From NCBI RefSeq assembly GCF_041381155.1, contig NC_091141.1:20790828-20854827 (forward strand): a stretch of 64,000 bases of DNA, written 5' to 3'. Shown here piece after piece: positions 12,901 through 23,467 of the stretch. A model generated the notes under the pieces. It was not told the DNA's origin. It did not search any database and saw only the letters and a program-made list of their open reading frames with translations. How positions within the stretch are numbered: the first letter of the stretch is position 1; the number at the start of each line of letters is the position of its first letter. The position numbers were made by a program, and so were the translations under genes. Source of the DNA: Argopecten irradians. Lineage: Eukaryota; Mollusca; Bivalvia; Pectinida; Pectinidae.

Positions 12901-15900
12901 CACAACGTCAATATGTCTATCATGACGTCACGATAACGTATGGATTTCGCGCCATTCTCGGTTTTTCTCATAGTTGTATGCAAAAAGTATTGGCCAATCA
13001 TATAGCTATTTATTTATTATTTCTTTGTTTTCATGTACTAAATCTGGCATTCTGATTACCACTAGGACAAAAAATCCGAGAATGCCGAGAAATGCCGACT
13101 TTATCGTGACGTCACAATAGAAACAGTGACATTGCGTTTGTGGAGAAATAATCCCTTGGAAAATCAATGGAATTGTACGTGTAAACGTATTTTATTTAAT
13201 TAAGTAGTCTAGAAAATTAATTATGAACTTTTATATTACTATATTTTATTATTTCATCGTGAGAGAAAAATTGTTTACAAACTGTAAAAGTCTTGTCTGT
13301 AAAAGTTCCACCTCCTCCACCATCAAAACTATAATTTTCAACTCCTAGTAGTATCCGTGTATGTTGAACAACAATGCTATCCATCGTATTCCATGTATTA
13401 CTAAAATTCTAAACTCGTAACATATTTTTCCCCAGATTTCATCGATCGGGAATCTGGACGACAATGCACCGACATCAATACAGCTAGCAAACGAAGCCAA
13501 AAATGACGACGTCGAGGAGAACAGTGATGACGATGATAATGACGATGACAAAGACGATGAAAATGATGACAGGAGGAAGAGAGATGTCGATTCACAGATA
13601 GAGGAAGAGGATGAGGACGAAGACGATCAGCTGCTGAGTAGAAAGAGGAGAGACACGGAAACGGAAGATAGTGATGATGAAGAAAATGATGACGACGATG
13701 ATGACGATGAAAACATTGTATCAATTCGAAGAAAGAGAGATACGGGCATTAGTGATGATAATGAGTCAAATGAAGACAAACCCATTGCTAATGTCAAGGT
13801 AGCCCCTGTTGATGCCTCGGGCCACGCGCTAATTACTCGTAAAGTGAGGGATGTAAGTAGCAGTGCAGACAGCGATGATAATGACGACGACGATGAGGAA
13901 GACGACGAGGACGAGGACGAGGACGACGATGGCAATGATAAAAGCTCTGTCAGGAAAAAGAGGGACGCAGAATCTAATGAGAAATCGACAGCTGAAAACA
14001 AGCCTACGCACAGTGTCGATGATGACTTGATTGAGAGTGAAAAGGAGAGAACAAGGAGGGATTTATCAACAAAGAAAGACAATGAAAACGAAGATGATGA
14101 TTCTGAGGAGGACGACGACCAAGACGATGATGATGATGCTGATGATGATGATTCCAAGATAGTCAGAAGAAAACGCGATGTAGGTGACGATTCAGATAAC
14201 GAGGAATATGATAATGACGATGATGACGATGACGATTCTTCAGAGAGACGAAGACGTGAAGCAATTGATGAATTGATAGGTTTCGATGATGGTGACGATG
14301 ATGACGAAGGCGATACTATAAGAGTAAGAAGGAAAGCCCCAGTAAAGCCCACATCTACTGCCCCATCATCCTCTAACACGACTGCTCCGACCGCTTCTCC
14401 ATCTTCGGATAGCGCTCTCCAGGCCCTCCTGAAAAAGTCAGATGCCACTCCGTTCACTGCATCTTCATCAAACGGCGATGATGATGATGAAGATGATGAC
14501 GACGACGATGATGATGACAATGCCGACGACGATGATGATGACGATGATGAAAATGATGATGACAACGATAATGACGATAAATCGTCAGATAAGAAAAAGG
14601 AACTAGAAAAAGAACTCCGATCCCTGGTTACTGGCATGAGTAAACAGAAAAGAGAAGCTCCAGGTAGGTACACCTACAATTCTGTAGTTGTAAGCTTGTT
14701 GGTGGCGTTTGCGATCAAGGGCCAGTTGTTCAAAGGATGATTAGTTTAATCACAAAATTTTAATTTTTTCAATTACTGCAAAACGTGATTATATCTGCAC
14801 CAAAATCAGTAAGTATGTAAAGAAATGAGTTCTTAAGAATCTTGTAAAAGTTTCTAAAATTTCTATTACCAGAAATTATTTTATCTTGATTTGCAAATTG
14901 TCGCTAAACCAAGATTAGCCTAATCAGCTTTTGAACACCTGGGCCCAGAATGACGTGCCGAGTTCGTGGTTAGGGGTGACTTGGAGATGGTAGTGTTTGA
15001 GGTGACGCAAATATACATATTAATGTTCGGTATTATATTGGGATCATAAGTTTAAACTAAAAACGTTAATACATCGCGGTGGGGGCGGGCGAGATGGACA
15101 TGACTCTGAGTAATACTCGTGCCACGGCGTACCGATTTTTACAGGGTTCAGTACATGAGACGGGATAGTTTTGAGGATATCGTCAGATTCTAGGTAGGGG
15201 ATAACATCGATATTTTGTTACGGATACAGTAGAGATGTGGGTATAGGATGACATTTATATATTTGGTTACGGTTACAGTAGTGATTTTAGGGTATGGGAT
15301 GACATCGATATATTTGATTACGGATAAAGTAGAGATTTAGTGTATTGGATGACATCGATAATGTATGTTACGGATACAATAGATATTTAGGGTATGGGAT
15401 GACATCGATATATTTGGTAACAGATACAGTAATGATTTTAGGTTATGGGATGACATCGATATTTTTGGTCACGGATACAGTAGAGATTTTAGGGTATGGG
15501 ATGACATCGATATTTTTGGTCACGGACACAGTAGAGATTTTAGGGTATGGGATGACATTGATATTTTTGGTCACGGTTACAGTGGTAATTTTAGGGTATG
15601 GGATGACATCGATATTTATTTGTCACGGATACAGTAGAGATTTTAGGGTATGGGATGACATCGATATTTTTGGTCACGGACACAGTAGAGATTTTAGGGT
15701 ATGGGATGACATCGATATTTATTTGTCACGGATACAGTAGAGATTTCGAGGTATGGGATGACATCGATATTTTTGGTCACGGACACAGTAGAGATTTTAG
15801 GGTATGAGATGACATTGATATTTTTGGTCACGGTTACAGTGGTGATTTTAGGGTATGGGATGACATCGATATTTGTGGTTACAGATACAGTTGTGATTTT

Positions 15901-16343
15901 AGGGTATGAGATGATATCGATATGTGTTTGTTTTGGATAGAGTGGTTATGTTAAGGATACGAGTCACGTGGATACCTTAAGTGGTTTTCGTTACAGGTTA
16001 TGCTCCCAGATATACTGATGCAGACGATCTTCAGGAAAACGATTTCCTTATCGAAAAACCGCAGCCGAACAGAAACAATACACAAAGACACACACATATA
16101 TATGTCGATGAAAAGTCCGACTTTAGTATCGATGGAAATTCCCAGAAATCTTCGTCAAATACGATAGATGTTCATCCACATGCTCCGGAATTAACCGAAC
16201 GCACCAGTAGTAATGACGTATCACTAGCTACCACCAAACACATGGGCGGAGAACCATCCGGACCCATAGCTGTAAAGCGTAGTCTTGACCAGCGATACTC
16301 TACGTTTTTCACGGAAAACGCAAAAAGTTTGTATATGTTTTAG
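9736..16343 (+). CDS. Secreted Asp-rich multi-cleavage precursor, four-exon gene model
   Basis: Joining 9736-9937, 10372-10454, 13436-14663 and 15997-16343 gives 1860 nt, 619 residues plus stop, with GT/AG boundaries and consistent phases (1, 0, 1). Residues 1 to about 20 form a hydrophobic signal peptide ending in LAAPL. The rest alternates Asp/Glu runs with basic R-X-K/R-R sites ending near residues 61, 90, 144, 167, 196, 233, 271, 303, 342, 369, 501 and 599, most followed by D or E. No cysteine-rich or enzymatic domain is present. Furin-type cleavage would release a dozen acidic peptides. Asp-rich secreted proteins are known from mollusc shell matrix (Asprich and Aspein types), but repeated dibasic cleavage also fits a peptide precursor; I cannot choose. 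A further 3' exon is possible. Confidence 0.75.
10372..10454 (+). CDS. Asp-rich precursor exon 2
   Basis: The acceptor TTTTTTTTCAG precedes GC GAT GGC. The exon encodes 27 residues rich in N, D and E, with RKKR at residues 87-90, and ends GATGAG|GTAAAG in phase 0. It continues exon 1's composition and cleavage-site pattern. Confidence 0.75.
10491..10712. mobile_element. MITE with ~50-bp terminal inverted repeats
   Basis: The left end TGGCAGGCGATCAGTTATCG with GAGTACCAAT and CTCGCCATCGCAT (10491-10541) is mirrored at 10661-10712. It lies in intron 2. The same terminal sequence starts the minisatellite at 10973, so the array appears to derive from this family's end. Confidence 0.75.
10801..10928. 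mobile_element. Hairpin MITE, 128 bp
   Basis: TGACGTTCTGTCAATA at 10801 is mirrored by TATTGACAGAACGTCA ending at 10928. The inner arms are A/T-rich and also largely complementary (TATAGTATA and TATACTATA). It has a transposon-like foldback structure without coding capacity. Confidence 0.7.
10973..12815 (+). repeat. Minisatellite, 39-bp unit, ~46 copies, in intron 2 of the Asp-rich gene
   Basis: Units read GGATGGTGAGTACCCATT then CTCGCCATCGCATGTGTAC, with substitutions and several longer variants. The array starts with a copy of the MITE terminus seen at 10491 (TGGCAGGCGA, AGTACCAA, CTCGCCATCGCAT). The sense strand carries ATG|GTGAGT, a good 5' splice-site match, in most units. A 39-bp period equals 13 codons, which explains the long spurious ORFs on both strands. 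Confidence 0.9.
12897..13138. mobile_element. MITE, family member 1
   Basis: Imperfect inverted ends: CATGACGTCACGATAACG plus CCATTCTCGG (12921-12960) against CCGAGAATGCC plus TTATCGTGACGTCAC (13076-13114). The interior, with GTATGCAAAAAGTATTGGCC, is shared with 47121-47250, so this is a dispersed family. Confidence 0.65.
13436..14663 (+). CDS. Asp-rich precursor exon 3 (main acidic exon)
   Basis: The acceptor CATATTTTTCCCCAG precedes ATTTCATCG. The exon is open for 409 codons (residues 96-504) and ends GCTCCAG|GTAGGT in phase 1. It carries nine basic sites, including RRKR, SRKRR, RTRR and ERRRR, separating Asp/Glu/Ser blocks, plus a Ser/Thr/Pro/Ala stretch at about residues 400-440 and a nearly pure Asp block at about 442-480. 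Mixed GAT/GAC codon use argues against simple trinucleotide slippage alone. The Ser-rich reading frame on the opposite strand is a shadow. Confidence 0.8.
14664..15182 (+). other. Start of intron 3 of the Asp-rich gene, nothing else seen
   Basis: AT-rich intronic sequence after the GTAGGT donor. No exon or mobile element is recognised before the 51-bp array begins. Confidence 0.4.
15183..15955 (+). repeat. Minisatellite, 51-bp unit, ~15 copies, in intron 3
   Basis: Units read GTATGGGATGACATCGATAT, TTTTGGTCACGGATACAG, then TAGAGATTTTAGG. The period is 17 codons and produces a spurious repetitive ORF. The array ends about 40 bp before the exon 4 acceptor, and several units contain GGTTACAG, like the acceptor CGTTACAG. 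Confidence 0.9.
15997..16343 (+). CDS. Asp-rich precursor exon 4 (C-terminal)
   Basis: The acceptor TTTTCGTTACAG precedes GT TAT GCT, completing the split Gly codon, and the exon runs to TAG at 16343. It encodes 114 residues, less acidic than exon 3 and rich in Ser, Thr, Asn and His, with a final KR site at 598-599 releasing a 20-residue C-terminal peptide that starts SLDQRYSTFF. I see no canonical AATAAA close downstream, so transcript end and any later exon are unknown. Confidence 0.65.
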
Positions 16344-16394
16344 TCTCAAACCTGCTCAATTTAGATTGATGAGATGTTTTACTTTTACAAATGT

Positions 16395-16455
16395 ATCGGT
16401 TGAACGTCAGACTAGTAATTCAGAGGTCCCGAGTTCAATCCCTGGCAGAGGATTA
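16395..16455 (+). repeat. tRNA-like box B relic, possible SINE fragment
   Basis: GTCCCGAGTTCAATCCCTGG resembles a box B. A related motif occurs on the minus strand near 46200. No complete cloverleaf can be drawn, so it is not a tRNA gene. Confidence 0.35.
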
Positions 16456-16811
16456 AATTTATTGTAAATCCTGCACCCTGTTACACAAAACTCAAATGAT
16501 AAACTCGTCACATCTTTTATTCTACTTTTATCTTAAAAAAGAGCTTGTTCGAATATCATTTCCAAAAGTTGAAATAACCATAACAATATTTGATTGTAAC
16601 TTCGATACGATTTTGATAAATAACTACGCGTTTATATATCGATAGGTCGTGTGCCGTGGGTCGAGCCGAAGATGATGAAAAACTGCTGGGCCCAATCCAT
16701 GCTGGCTTCACGTTTTGGATACTCACCTAGTTGTAATAACGATGGCTCATTCTCGCCCAAGCAGTGCTTCCTTGAGAGGTTAGTGCCTCATTAGAACTGT
16801 TCTATGACGGT

Positions 16812-17470
16812 ATAGTCAGCATAACTGGCAAAATGTAGAACAAGTTAGAAAGAACGTTTGCCATTTATAGGCAAGAAAGGCGAATATTGTGAAATGTAGA
16901 ACAGGTTAGGCCGAACGTTTATATATAGGCAAGCAAGGCGAATACTGGCGAAATGTAGAACAAGTTAGGTGGAATGTTTGCCATGTATAGGCAAGAAAGG
17001 CGAATTTTGGCGAGATGTAGAACAGGTAAGGCCGAACGTTTATGTATAGGCAAGCAAGGCGAATACTGGCGAAATGTAGAACAAATTAGGTGGAATGTTT
17101 TCCATGTATAGGCAAGAAATGTTAATCTTGACGAGATGTAGAACAAGTTAGGTGGAATGTTTTCCATGTATAGGCAAGAAATGTTAATCTTGGCGAGATG
17201 TAGAACAAGTTAGGTGGAATGTTTTCCAGTATAGGCAAGCAATGTTAATCTTGACGAGATGTTATACAAGTTAGGTGGAATGTTTTCCATGTATAGGCAA
17301 GAAATGTTAATTTTGACGAGATGTAATACAAGTTAGGTGGAATGTTTGCCATGTATAGGCAAGAAAGGTTAATCTTGGCGAGACGTAGAAAAGGTTAGGT
17401 GGAATGTTTGCGAAAATTATGGTAACTAAGGCAAGTCGTGGCGAAATATAGGACAAGTTTGACAGAATTT
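16812..17470. repeat. Minisatellite, ~62-bp unit, ~10 copies
   Basis: Units contain GAAATGTAGAACAAGTTAGG, TGGAATGTTTGCCATGTATA and GGCAAGAAA. Copies fall into two subtypes (GCGAATACTGGC and GTTAATCTTGAC) and decay toward the right end. Confidence 0.85.
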
Positions 17471-19193
17471 TCGAAAATAAAGAAGTTGAGTGAAATGTCT
17501 GCTAAATGAGAGACGATTTAGTTTGGTGTCAAACACATTTGGTGGCGGAGGCAATACAGACGTATAAGGTACATGTCGAGCGGTAGTAAAATCAGCAAAA
17601 CTTTTCAGTTATCACGACAAAGTTGTTCTGTGAAAATCACCTTCTACATGTATTTATATACAAACATGGTGATCCAAAGCAATGGCACATGGAATACAAA
17701 AACACGCTATTTACAGACGTAAAAGACAAAATGATAGTTTCGCAGTTTTCAACTAGTCGCGGTATAGGTTGAGGGCTACATTAACGTGGAGATAGCAGAT
17801 CCGGAATATCTCGGATATATCCAGGTTACCCGTCCGGAGGAATGTCCGATATCTTTACAATTAGCATTATCCTCTTTAATCAACTCGTGTCATCGATACG
17901 GCGCGACTTAACTGTGTGACAAACACCATCTATCATCTGGTCAGGGCAGTCCGGCCTCGCCTCTGTCCACTGACCACTAAGTTTGTGTTTGAGTGTGGAT
18001 TATCAATATGATTACTGACCAGTCCATCATGTGTCCTCATAGAGAGACAAATCTCTCAGTAAACAAAATCAATAGATTGGCTAACATCCCGGGGTCTCCT
18101 TTACCCAATATCCATAGGACCCCATATATCACAGAGATAAAGGTGACCGGAAGCTGCTCTGGTCAGGTCTCACAGCCAGCAGTGACCACGTGCACGTGTT
18201 ATCGCGCGAAAGAAAACCACAGTTGACCGAAAATATAGATATGGTACCAATGATAAAAACATAACACCGCATCATGTTAAATCTGTAGAAACAATCAAAC
18301 AAATGGACAAACACAGCCAATCGCATCACTGTTCATGGTCAAAGATCTCACGTTTTCTTTTTCTTTTTTTTTATTTTGCGTATTGTAATTATGTAATTAT
18401 GTAAATTAACACCGTTGTAAGCTCAATGGCTTCTGGAGGCGTATCCTTGTATACAAAAGAGAGCAAAGAGAAGAAGCTGCCAGTTTGTAAATTGCAAGTG
18501 TGAGTAGGACAAACATTAGATTGTCATGCGCACAACTCAACACGTGTGCAACATTCATAAATGAAGTTACAACATAGACAAATTAATAAGACACATGGTA
18601 TAAGAAGCAAGTGACAGTTGACAAAAAATTGCGATTGGCGTGCGTGCTTTTTTTCTTGAGGAAAAGGGGTTGTTTCCATAACCGTTGTTTATTTGCGTGT
18701 TCAGTGTTTTGCGGGAACGACAAACTTGCGTGCATAACATTTTTTTATGTAAACTAGTTTCAAAACGAGATCAGCGCAGGTATGGGTGTTGAATCATGTA
18801 TCTGACAACTCACCAAATACTTTAGAACTTGAGTTTTTGAAGTCCAACATCGTATTTCATAATGGTACTAATAATTCTTTTCACATGAGGATGTTCTATA
18901 AGCTATTATATCATATGAGTATGCGGATTTAGTGTGGTACAACATTAGTTTATATGTCAGCAGGCGTGGTCACTGTTCGACAAAGACCCTTTGACCCCTT
19001 CCTGCCTTAGAAGGCATGCAAACAAAGAGTTAACAAGACCAGATAAAGGGGATAATCCAGTGTTTAATGGTGGCGACAGTAACATCCTTCTCTTCCTAGG
19101 GTCACGTGTCCTGACACAGCTTCACATGAGGTCACTATTATACAATTTCAAAGTTAATCATGTTAATCTTATTCGCCTTTCTCTTCTCCACAG
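17471..19193. other. No supported gene
   Basis: Unremarkable DNA with only short ORFs. A strong pyrimidine-rich acceptor-like sequence appears at the right end (see 19194). Confidence 0.4.
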
Positions 19194-19240
19194 ATGCTGG
19201 TGTGTCCACAAAGACGGAAGTCCCCAGGACTCGAACATAA
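19194..19240 (+). CDS. Possible short 3'-terminal exon
   Basis: CGCCTTTCTCTTCTCCACAG at 19174-19193 is a textbook acceptor. In one phase the following codons read AGVSTKTEVPRTRT and stop at 19238-19240. It could end a gene on this strand, perhaps an alternative end of the Asp-rich precursor, but nothing ties it to a specific upstream exon. Confidence 0.15.
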
Positions 19241-19267
19241 ATACCCGCTTTGTCTACTCTACCGCTG

Positions 19268-19560
19268 CAATTATGATGGAGTGTGCGCAAAACCCATAGA
19301 CAATGCACGAACGCGTACTCTGGAAACCTTTGACAATGTACGTGTGTGCTAGAAACCATTGACAATAAACGCGTAGTCTAAAACCCATTGACAATGTACG
19401 TGTGGTCTAGAATTAATCATTGACAATGTAAGTGTATTCTAAAAACCATTGACAGTGCACGTGTTCTCTAAAACCATTGACAATAAACTCGTGCTCTAGA
19501 AACCATTGACTATAAACTCGTGCTCTGTAAACCATTGACAATGTAAATGTGCTCTAGAGT
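19268..19560. repeat. Minisatellite, ~29-bp unit, ~9 copies
   Basis: Units contain AACCATTGACAATGTACGTG followed by a CTCTAGA-like motif, with considerable variation. Confidence 0.85.
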
Positions 19561-20465
19561 AGATTTACCTTACTGTGATAAAACAAAAGAAAAAGAAAAT
19601 TATCCATGTATTTATATCATTTTGGTGTCGTTTTTCATATTGTTGTGATCTTTTCTTTCCTCCGAAAGTTGGCCATGAGCAGACTTTTTCGATACATGCT
19701 CGGGCTAACAAGGTGAAGATATTGTGTAATGTCTTCAAACGTGCCAATGTAGCACTAACATGTTTGTCTAAATCAGTGTAATGTGTTGTCCTGAACTGAA
19801 ATCCTTACGAGGATTACTTTAGAATGTAACACTACTGTTAATATAGCAGTCCTCTTATAAAACCGTTTACTTTTCACTTTAGTTCGGTAACAAAGGTAAG
19901 ACATTAACAAAATACGGTAACGACTTTACGGACGAGATTGTGTGGAGGCCAACAATTGTTTATCGGATGTTTGTTTGGTAAGGAGACCAAATTCAACATT
20001 CCTTGTGTGTGAACGACTATAGGTGTTAGACCAGAGACAAGCGTGGACAGGGCTGACCGGAGGTGTCGGGCGAGCCGTCAAGTGACCGATACTGGTCATT
20101 CAACACAGCAATGTGAAGAGATAGTGACCATCACTATACCTGATGTTCCTGCTCGGCAACACAGTCAACACCAGGGTACTTTCATCTCCACTAGCGTATT
20201 GGCGGGGCAGTGTGAATGGTGATAGTTATATCGGCATCCATCTAAATCACTGTCTCCGTACTATCGCAGGAAACTACTGTTGATGTTAAAACGATTCAAT
20301 GCGACAAATTGGTACACAAAACAACATACTACACAAAGCAGAGATGTTTACAACCATATACACACAAAACAGGACTGTCCGCAAAACATTCATAGAAAAC
20401 ACACAATCTACGATCTATATACAAAATAGTTCATATTAACATTCTATCAAATCAAAACAGAACTG
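19561..20465. other. No supported gene
   Basis: Nothing recognised apart from short non-coding ORFs on both strands. Confidence 0.4.
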
Positions 20466-20467
20466 TC

Positions 20468-20745
20468 TATAAAACACATCTGTTCGAAGAAAACAGAAAT
20501 GTTCCAAAAAAAGAACAGTTCCCAAAACCAGAACAGTTACCAAAAACAGAACTCATCCCAAAAACAGAACTCGTCCCACAAAACAGAACTAATCCTAAGA
20601 ACATAACTATTCCAAAAACAAACCAGTTCCCAAAAAACAGAACTGCTTCCAAAAACAGAACAGTTACTAAAAACAGAACTGTTCCCCAAAAAAACAGAAC
20701 TTCTTCCAAAAAACAGAATAGTTACTAAAAACAGAACTGCAGACT
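20468..20745. repeat. Minisatellite, ~19-bp unit, ~14 copies
   Basis: Degenerate units of CCAAAAACAGAACTGTTCC. The repetitive aromatic ORF on the minus strand here is a by-product. Confidence 0.85.
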
Positions 20746-21980
20746 GAATGTATTCCAGCTTACAACGTAAAATATAACGTAAGATACAGTGTAACCGATA
20801 CCTTACAAAAAATGTGTTTGACGCCTCATAAGACCAACAAGGAACGTCAGACGGGATGTAACGATTACTAGCTAAAGCTTATTGTTTATATAATTCGTCC
20901 TCGTAAGAATTTGAAAGCAAAACAATAACGTGAACCATATAACTACGCAATTTGATTTTACTACTCTGTAAACATCCCATCATCGATACTCCAGGCGTTC
21001 CAATCTATCTCATAGTAAAACTGAAGGCAGCTCAGGGGAACAAATCTCAACCGATCATAGGCCTCGAATATTTTCTTTGAAGACTACAGAGAGAGCGACG
21101 CCCAACTTCAAAACCACACAGTCATTTGATGTACATCAAAGGACTTAATTACTTGTTCTGTTCTGTTGCCTCCAATTTTTTCTATGAGATAGTACAGGGG
21201 TGTAGAGATCGTAATTGATCGGAACCCCTGGAGTATCGAGGGTGTGACCATCCAAGCAACTCTCGTACAAGAAGTCATTGCTGAACTGGGTCGTTAACAT
21301 TTTAAGGTCCAATGACATCTCATTTGTTCGGACTCTTTTTTGCCGAAATGTTACCAAACCACATATATCTGATGACATTTACTTGGTTTCGGTTCATTGT
21401 AAATCTTCACGTTTATTCCAAATGTCTGTATTGACAATTTGCGCAAAAGAGTAATGGCCTACCAATTTACAATGTATTGAACTGTTCGCTCTTCTGTCGA
21501 TTTTTGTTGTATCTCCACCAGAAGAAAACAAAAAGAAAACAAAGTTTGATGATGTTGGCGTTAACGCAGATTAGAAGTGTATATCGTCATCCTAGTGTAT
21601 TACGTCACAGGTGCTATCAGTGACGAGAGATATTGATGTGTACACTGTAATCCCTCGTGTTACATCACACTGATAGCTAGCCGGCAATGATACCAGTTCC
21701 CACGGTACCCCGAGTACCCATGCTCTCAATTCATGAAAATGATACGTGTTAAATGTTTATTTCTACTCAAACTTCATCTTAATGAGTGCTCAAGGTGTAG
21801 TTATTTCGTCAGTTTCAACAACAACTTATTTCCGTCGTTTTCTGGCAAAATGCAACTTTCTTATCAACATAACTTCGCTCGCTGGATACAAGTTTCGAGT
21901 ACATAATACATAATTATGTACCAATATTAGCTAATTTCTGCATTCGTATGGTCTCACTGAGACATAGTAGGTATACATAA
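20746..21980. other. No supported gene
   Basis: No exon recognised. A short imperfect inverted pair (GCTATCAGTG near 21614 and CACTGATAGC near 21669) is the only structure seen. Confidence 0.4.
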
Positions 21981-21982
21981 TA

Positions 21983-22110
21983 TATGGGACAAAGAAGTCA
22001 TTCCAACCGTGTGGACAAAGAAAAATGTCAAATTTTCGAGTCGATCTGCCCCTTCATCAAGACATGCACATTCTTTATCCACACGGTTGGAATTACTTCC
22101 TTGTCCCATA
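21983..22110. mobile_element. Hairpin MITE, ~128 bp
   Basis: TATGGGACAAAGAAGTCATT with CCAACCGTGTGG at the left is mirrored by CCACACGGTTGGAAT and CTTCCTTGTCCCATA at the right; arms are about 40 bp. Confidence 0.7.
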
Positions 22111-22215
22111 TTTACCATTTGAAGTAATTCGTATCCAACAGACTTACGTTTGATTGGATCCCGTAGTCATCTGGAAAATCCTGTTGATATTACTTCCTTG
22201 ACCTCTATACATAAT

Positions 22216-22750
22216 ATATACATTTGTATGTGTTTGTGGCAGTGGGCACATAAGGAAATTAAAACATTTGTATGTGTTTGTGGCAGTGGGCACATAAGGA
22301 AATTAAAACATTTGTATGTGTTTGTGGCAGTGGGCACATAAGGAAATTAAAACATTTGTATGTGTTTGTGGCAGTGGGCACATAAGGAAATTAAAACATT
22401 TGTATGTGTTTGTGGCAGTGGGCACATAAGGAAATTAAAACATTTGTATGTGTTTGTGGCAGTGGGCACATAAGGAAATTAAAACATTTGTATTTGTGCA
22501 GTGGGCACATAAGGAAATTAAAACATTTGTATGTGTTTGTGGCAGTGGGCACATAAGGAAATTAAAACATTTGTATGTGTTTGTGGCAGTGGGCACATAA
22601 GGAAATTAAAACATTTGTATGTGTTTGTGGCAGTGGGCACATAAGGAAATTAAAACATTTGTATGTTTTGTGGCAGTGGGCACATAAGGAAATTAAAACA
22701 TTTGTATGTGTTTGTGGCAGTGGGCACATAAGGAAATTAAAACATTTGTA
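22216..22750. repeat. Minisatellite, 44-bp unit, 12 copies, highly homogeneous
   Basis: Units contain ACATTTGTATGTGTTTGTGG and CAGTGGGCACATAAGGAAAT. Nearly all copies are identical; one carries a small deletion. Homogeneity implies recent expansion or gene conversion. Confidence 0.95.
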
Positions 22751-23467
22751 ACATCATGAGGATGAAAAAGCATTAAAAGTAGGAAATATAAAGCTGGTAG
22801 ACATTTCGAGGTACACCTATATTTGTCCAGTGATTAAGATATACATGTAGATATCTCTGACCACTCTATCAGCATTGGTTGTAATCTAACATGTTGAGCC
22901 TTGACCAAACCATTAAATGAAACACATGTCAATTTGAGGTTTATTGATGGCCAGTCCAGGCCAGTATTAAACCCCCACAGGTTAATAAATTATAAGTTTG
23001 GTCAAATCTAAAGGAATTAAGCTATCTCATACAGCTCATAGCAAATATACAGGCAAATCTCTTTAAACTAATGACAAATATACAGGTAACCAGTAACTGG
23101 TCAACTCCGGCCACTACAATGTATGTACGTACATATGTTCGTATATATAATAGGTATGTCAATGGTCAGTCAATGACCACTGGTATTGATATTGGACTTC
23201 TTTGATCACAATTTACGGCTTTAAAACTGAAGGCCACGCAAGTTTTCATTTTGATGTTTGATGTATTTCTTTGTTTTATAAGTACCAATATACATGTAGG
23301 TTATTTGATGAAGTGAGCACACAGATTATTGTAGTAAGGGAGGTAACTCCCACACAATCATAAGCATAATGATAATAACTAACTGGTGATTGTTGGATGC
23401 TTGAATGATCATATACAATGTGATTCTATCTTGCTTGTAACAATTATTTTCTTTCGCTAAAAGATAA
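22751..23467. other. No supported gene
   Basis: AT-rich spacer between two arrays. Nothing recognised. Confidence 0.4.

Noticed and set aside
13627..14673. 348-codon Ser-rich ORF on the minus strand
   Set aside because: Antisense of the GAT/GAC-rich acidic exon (reads as Ser codons); no start or splice context, while the plus strand has signal peptide and cleavage sites.
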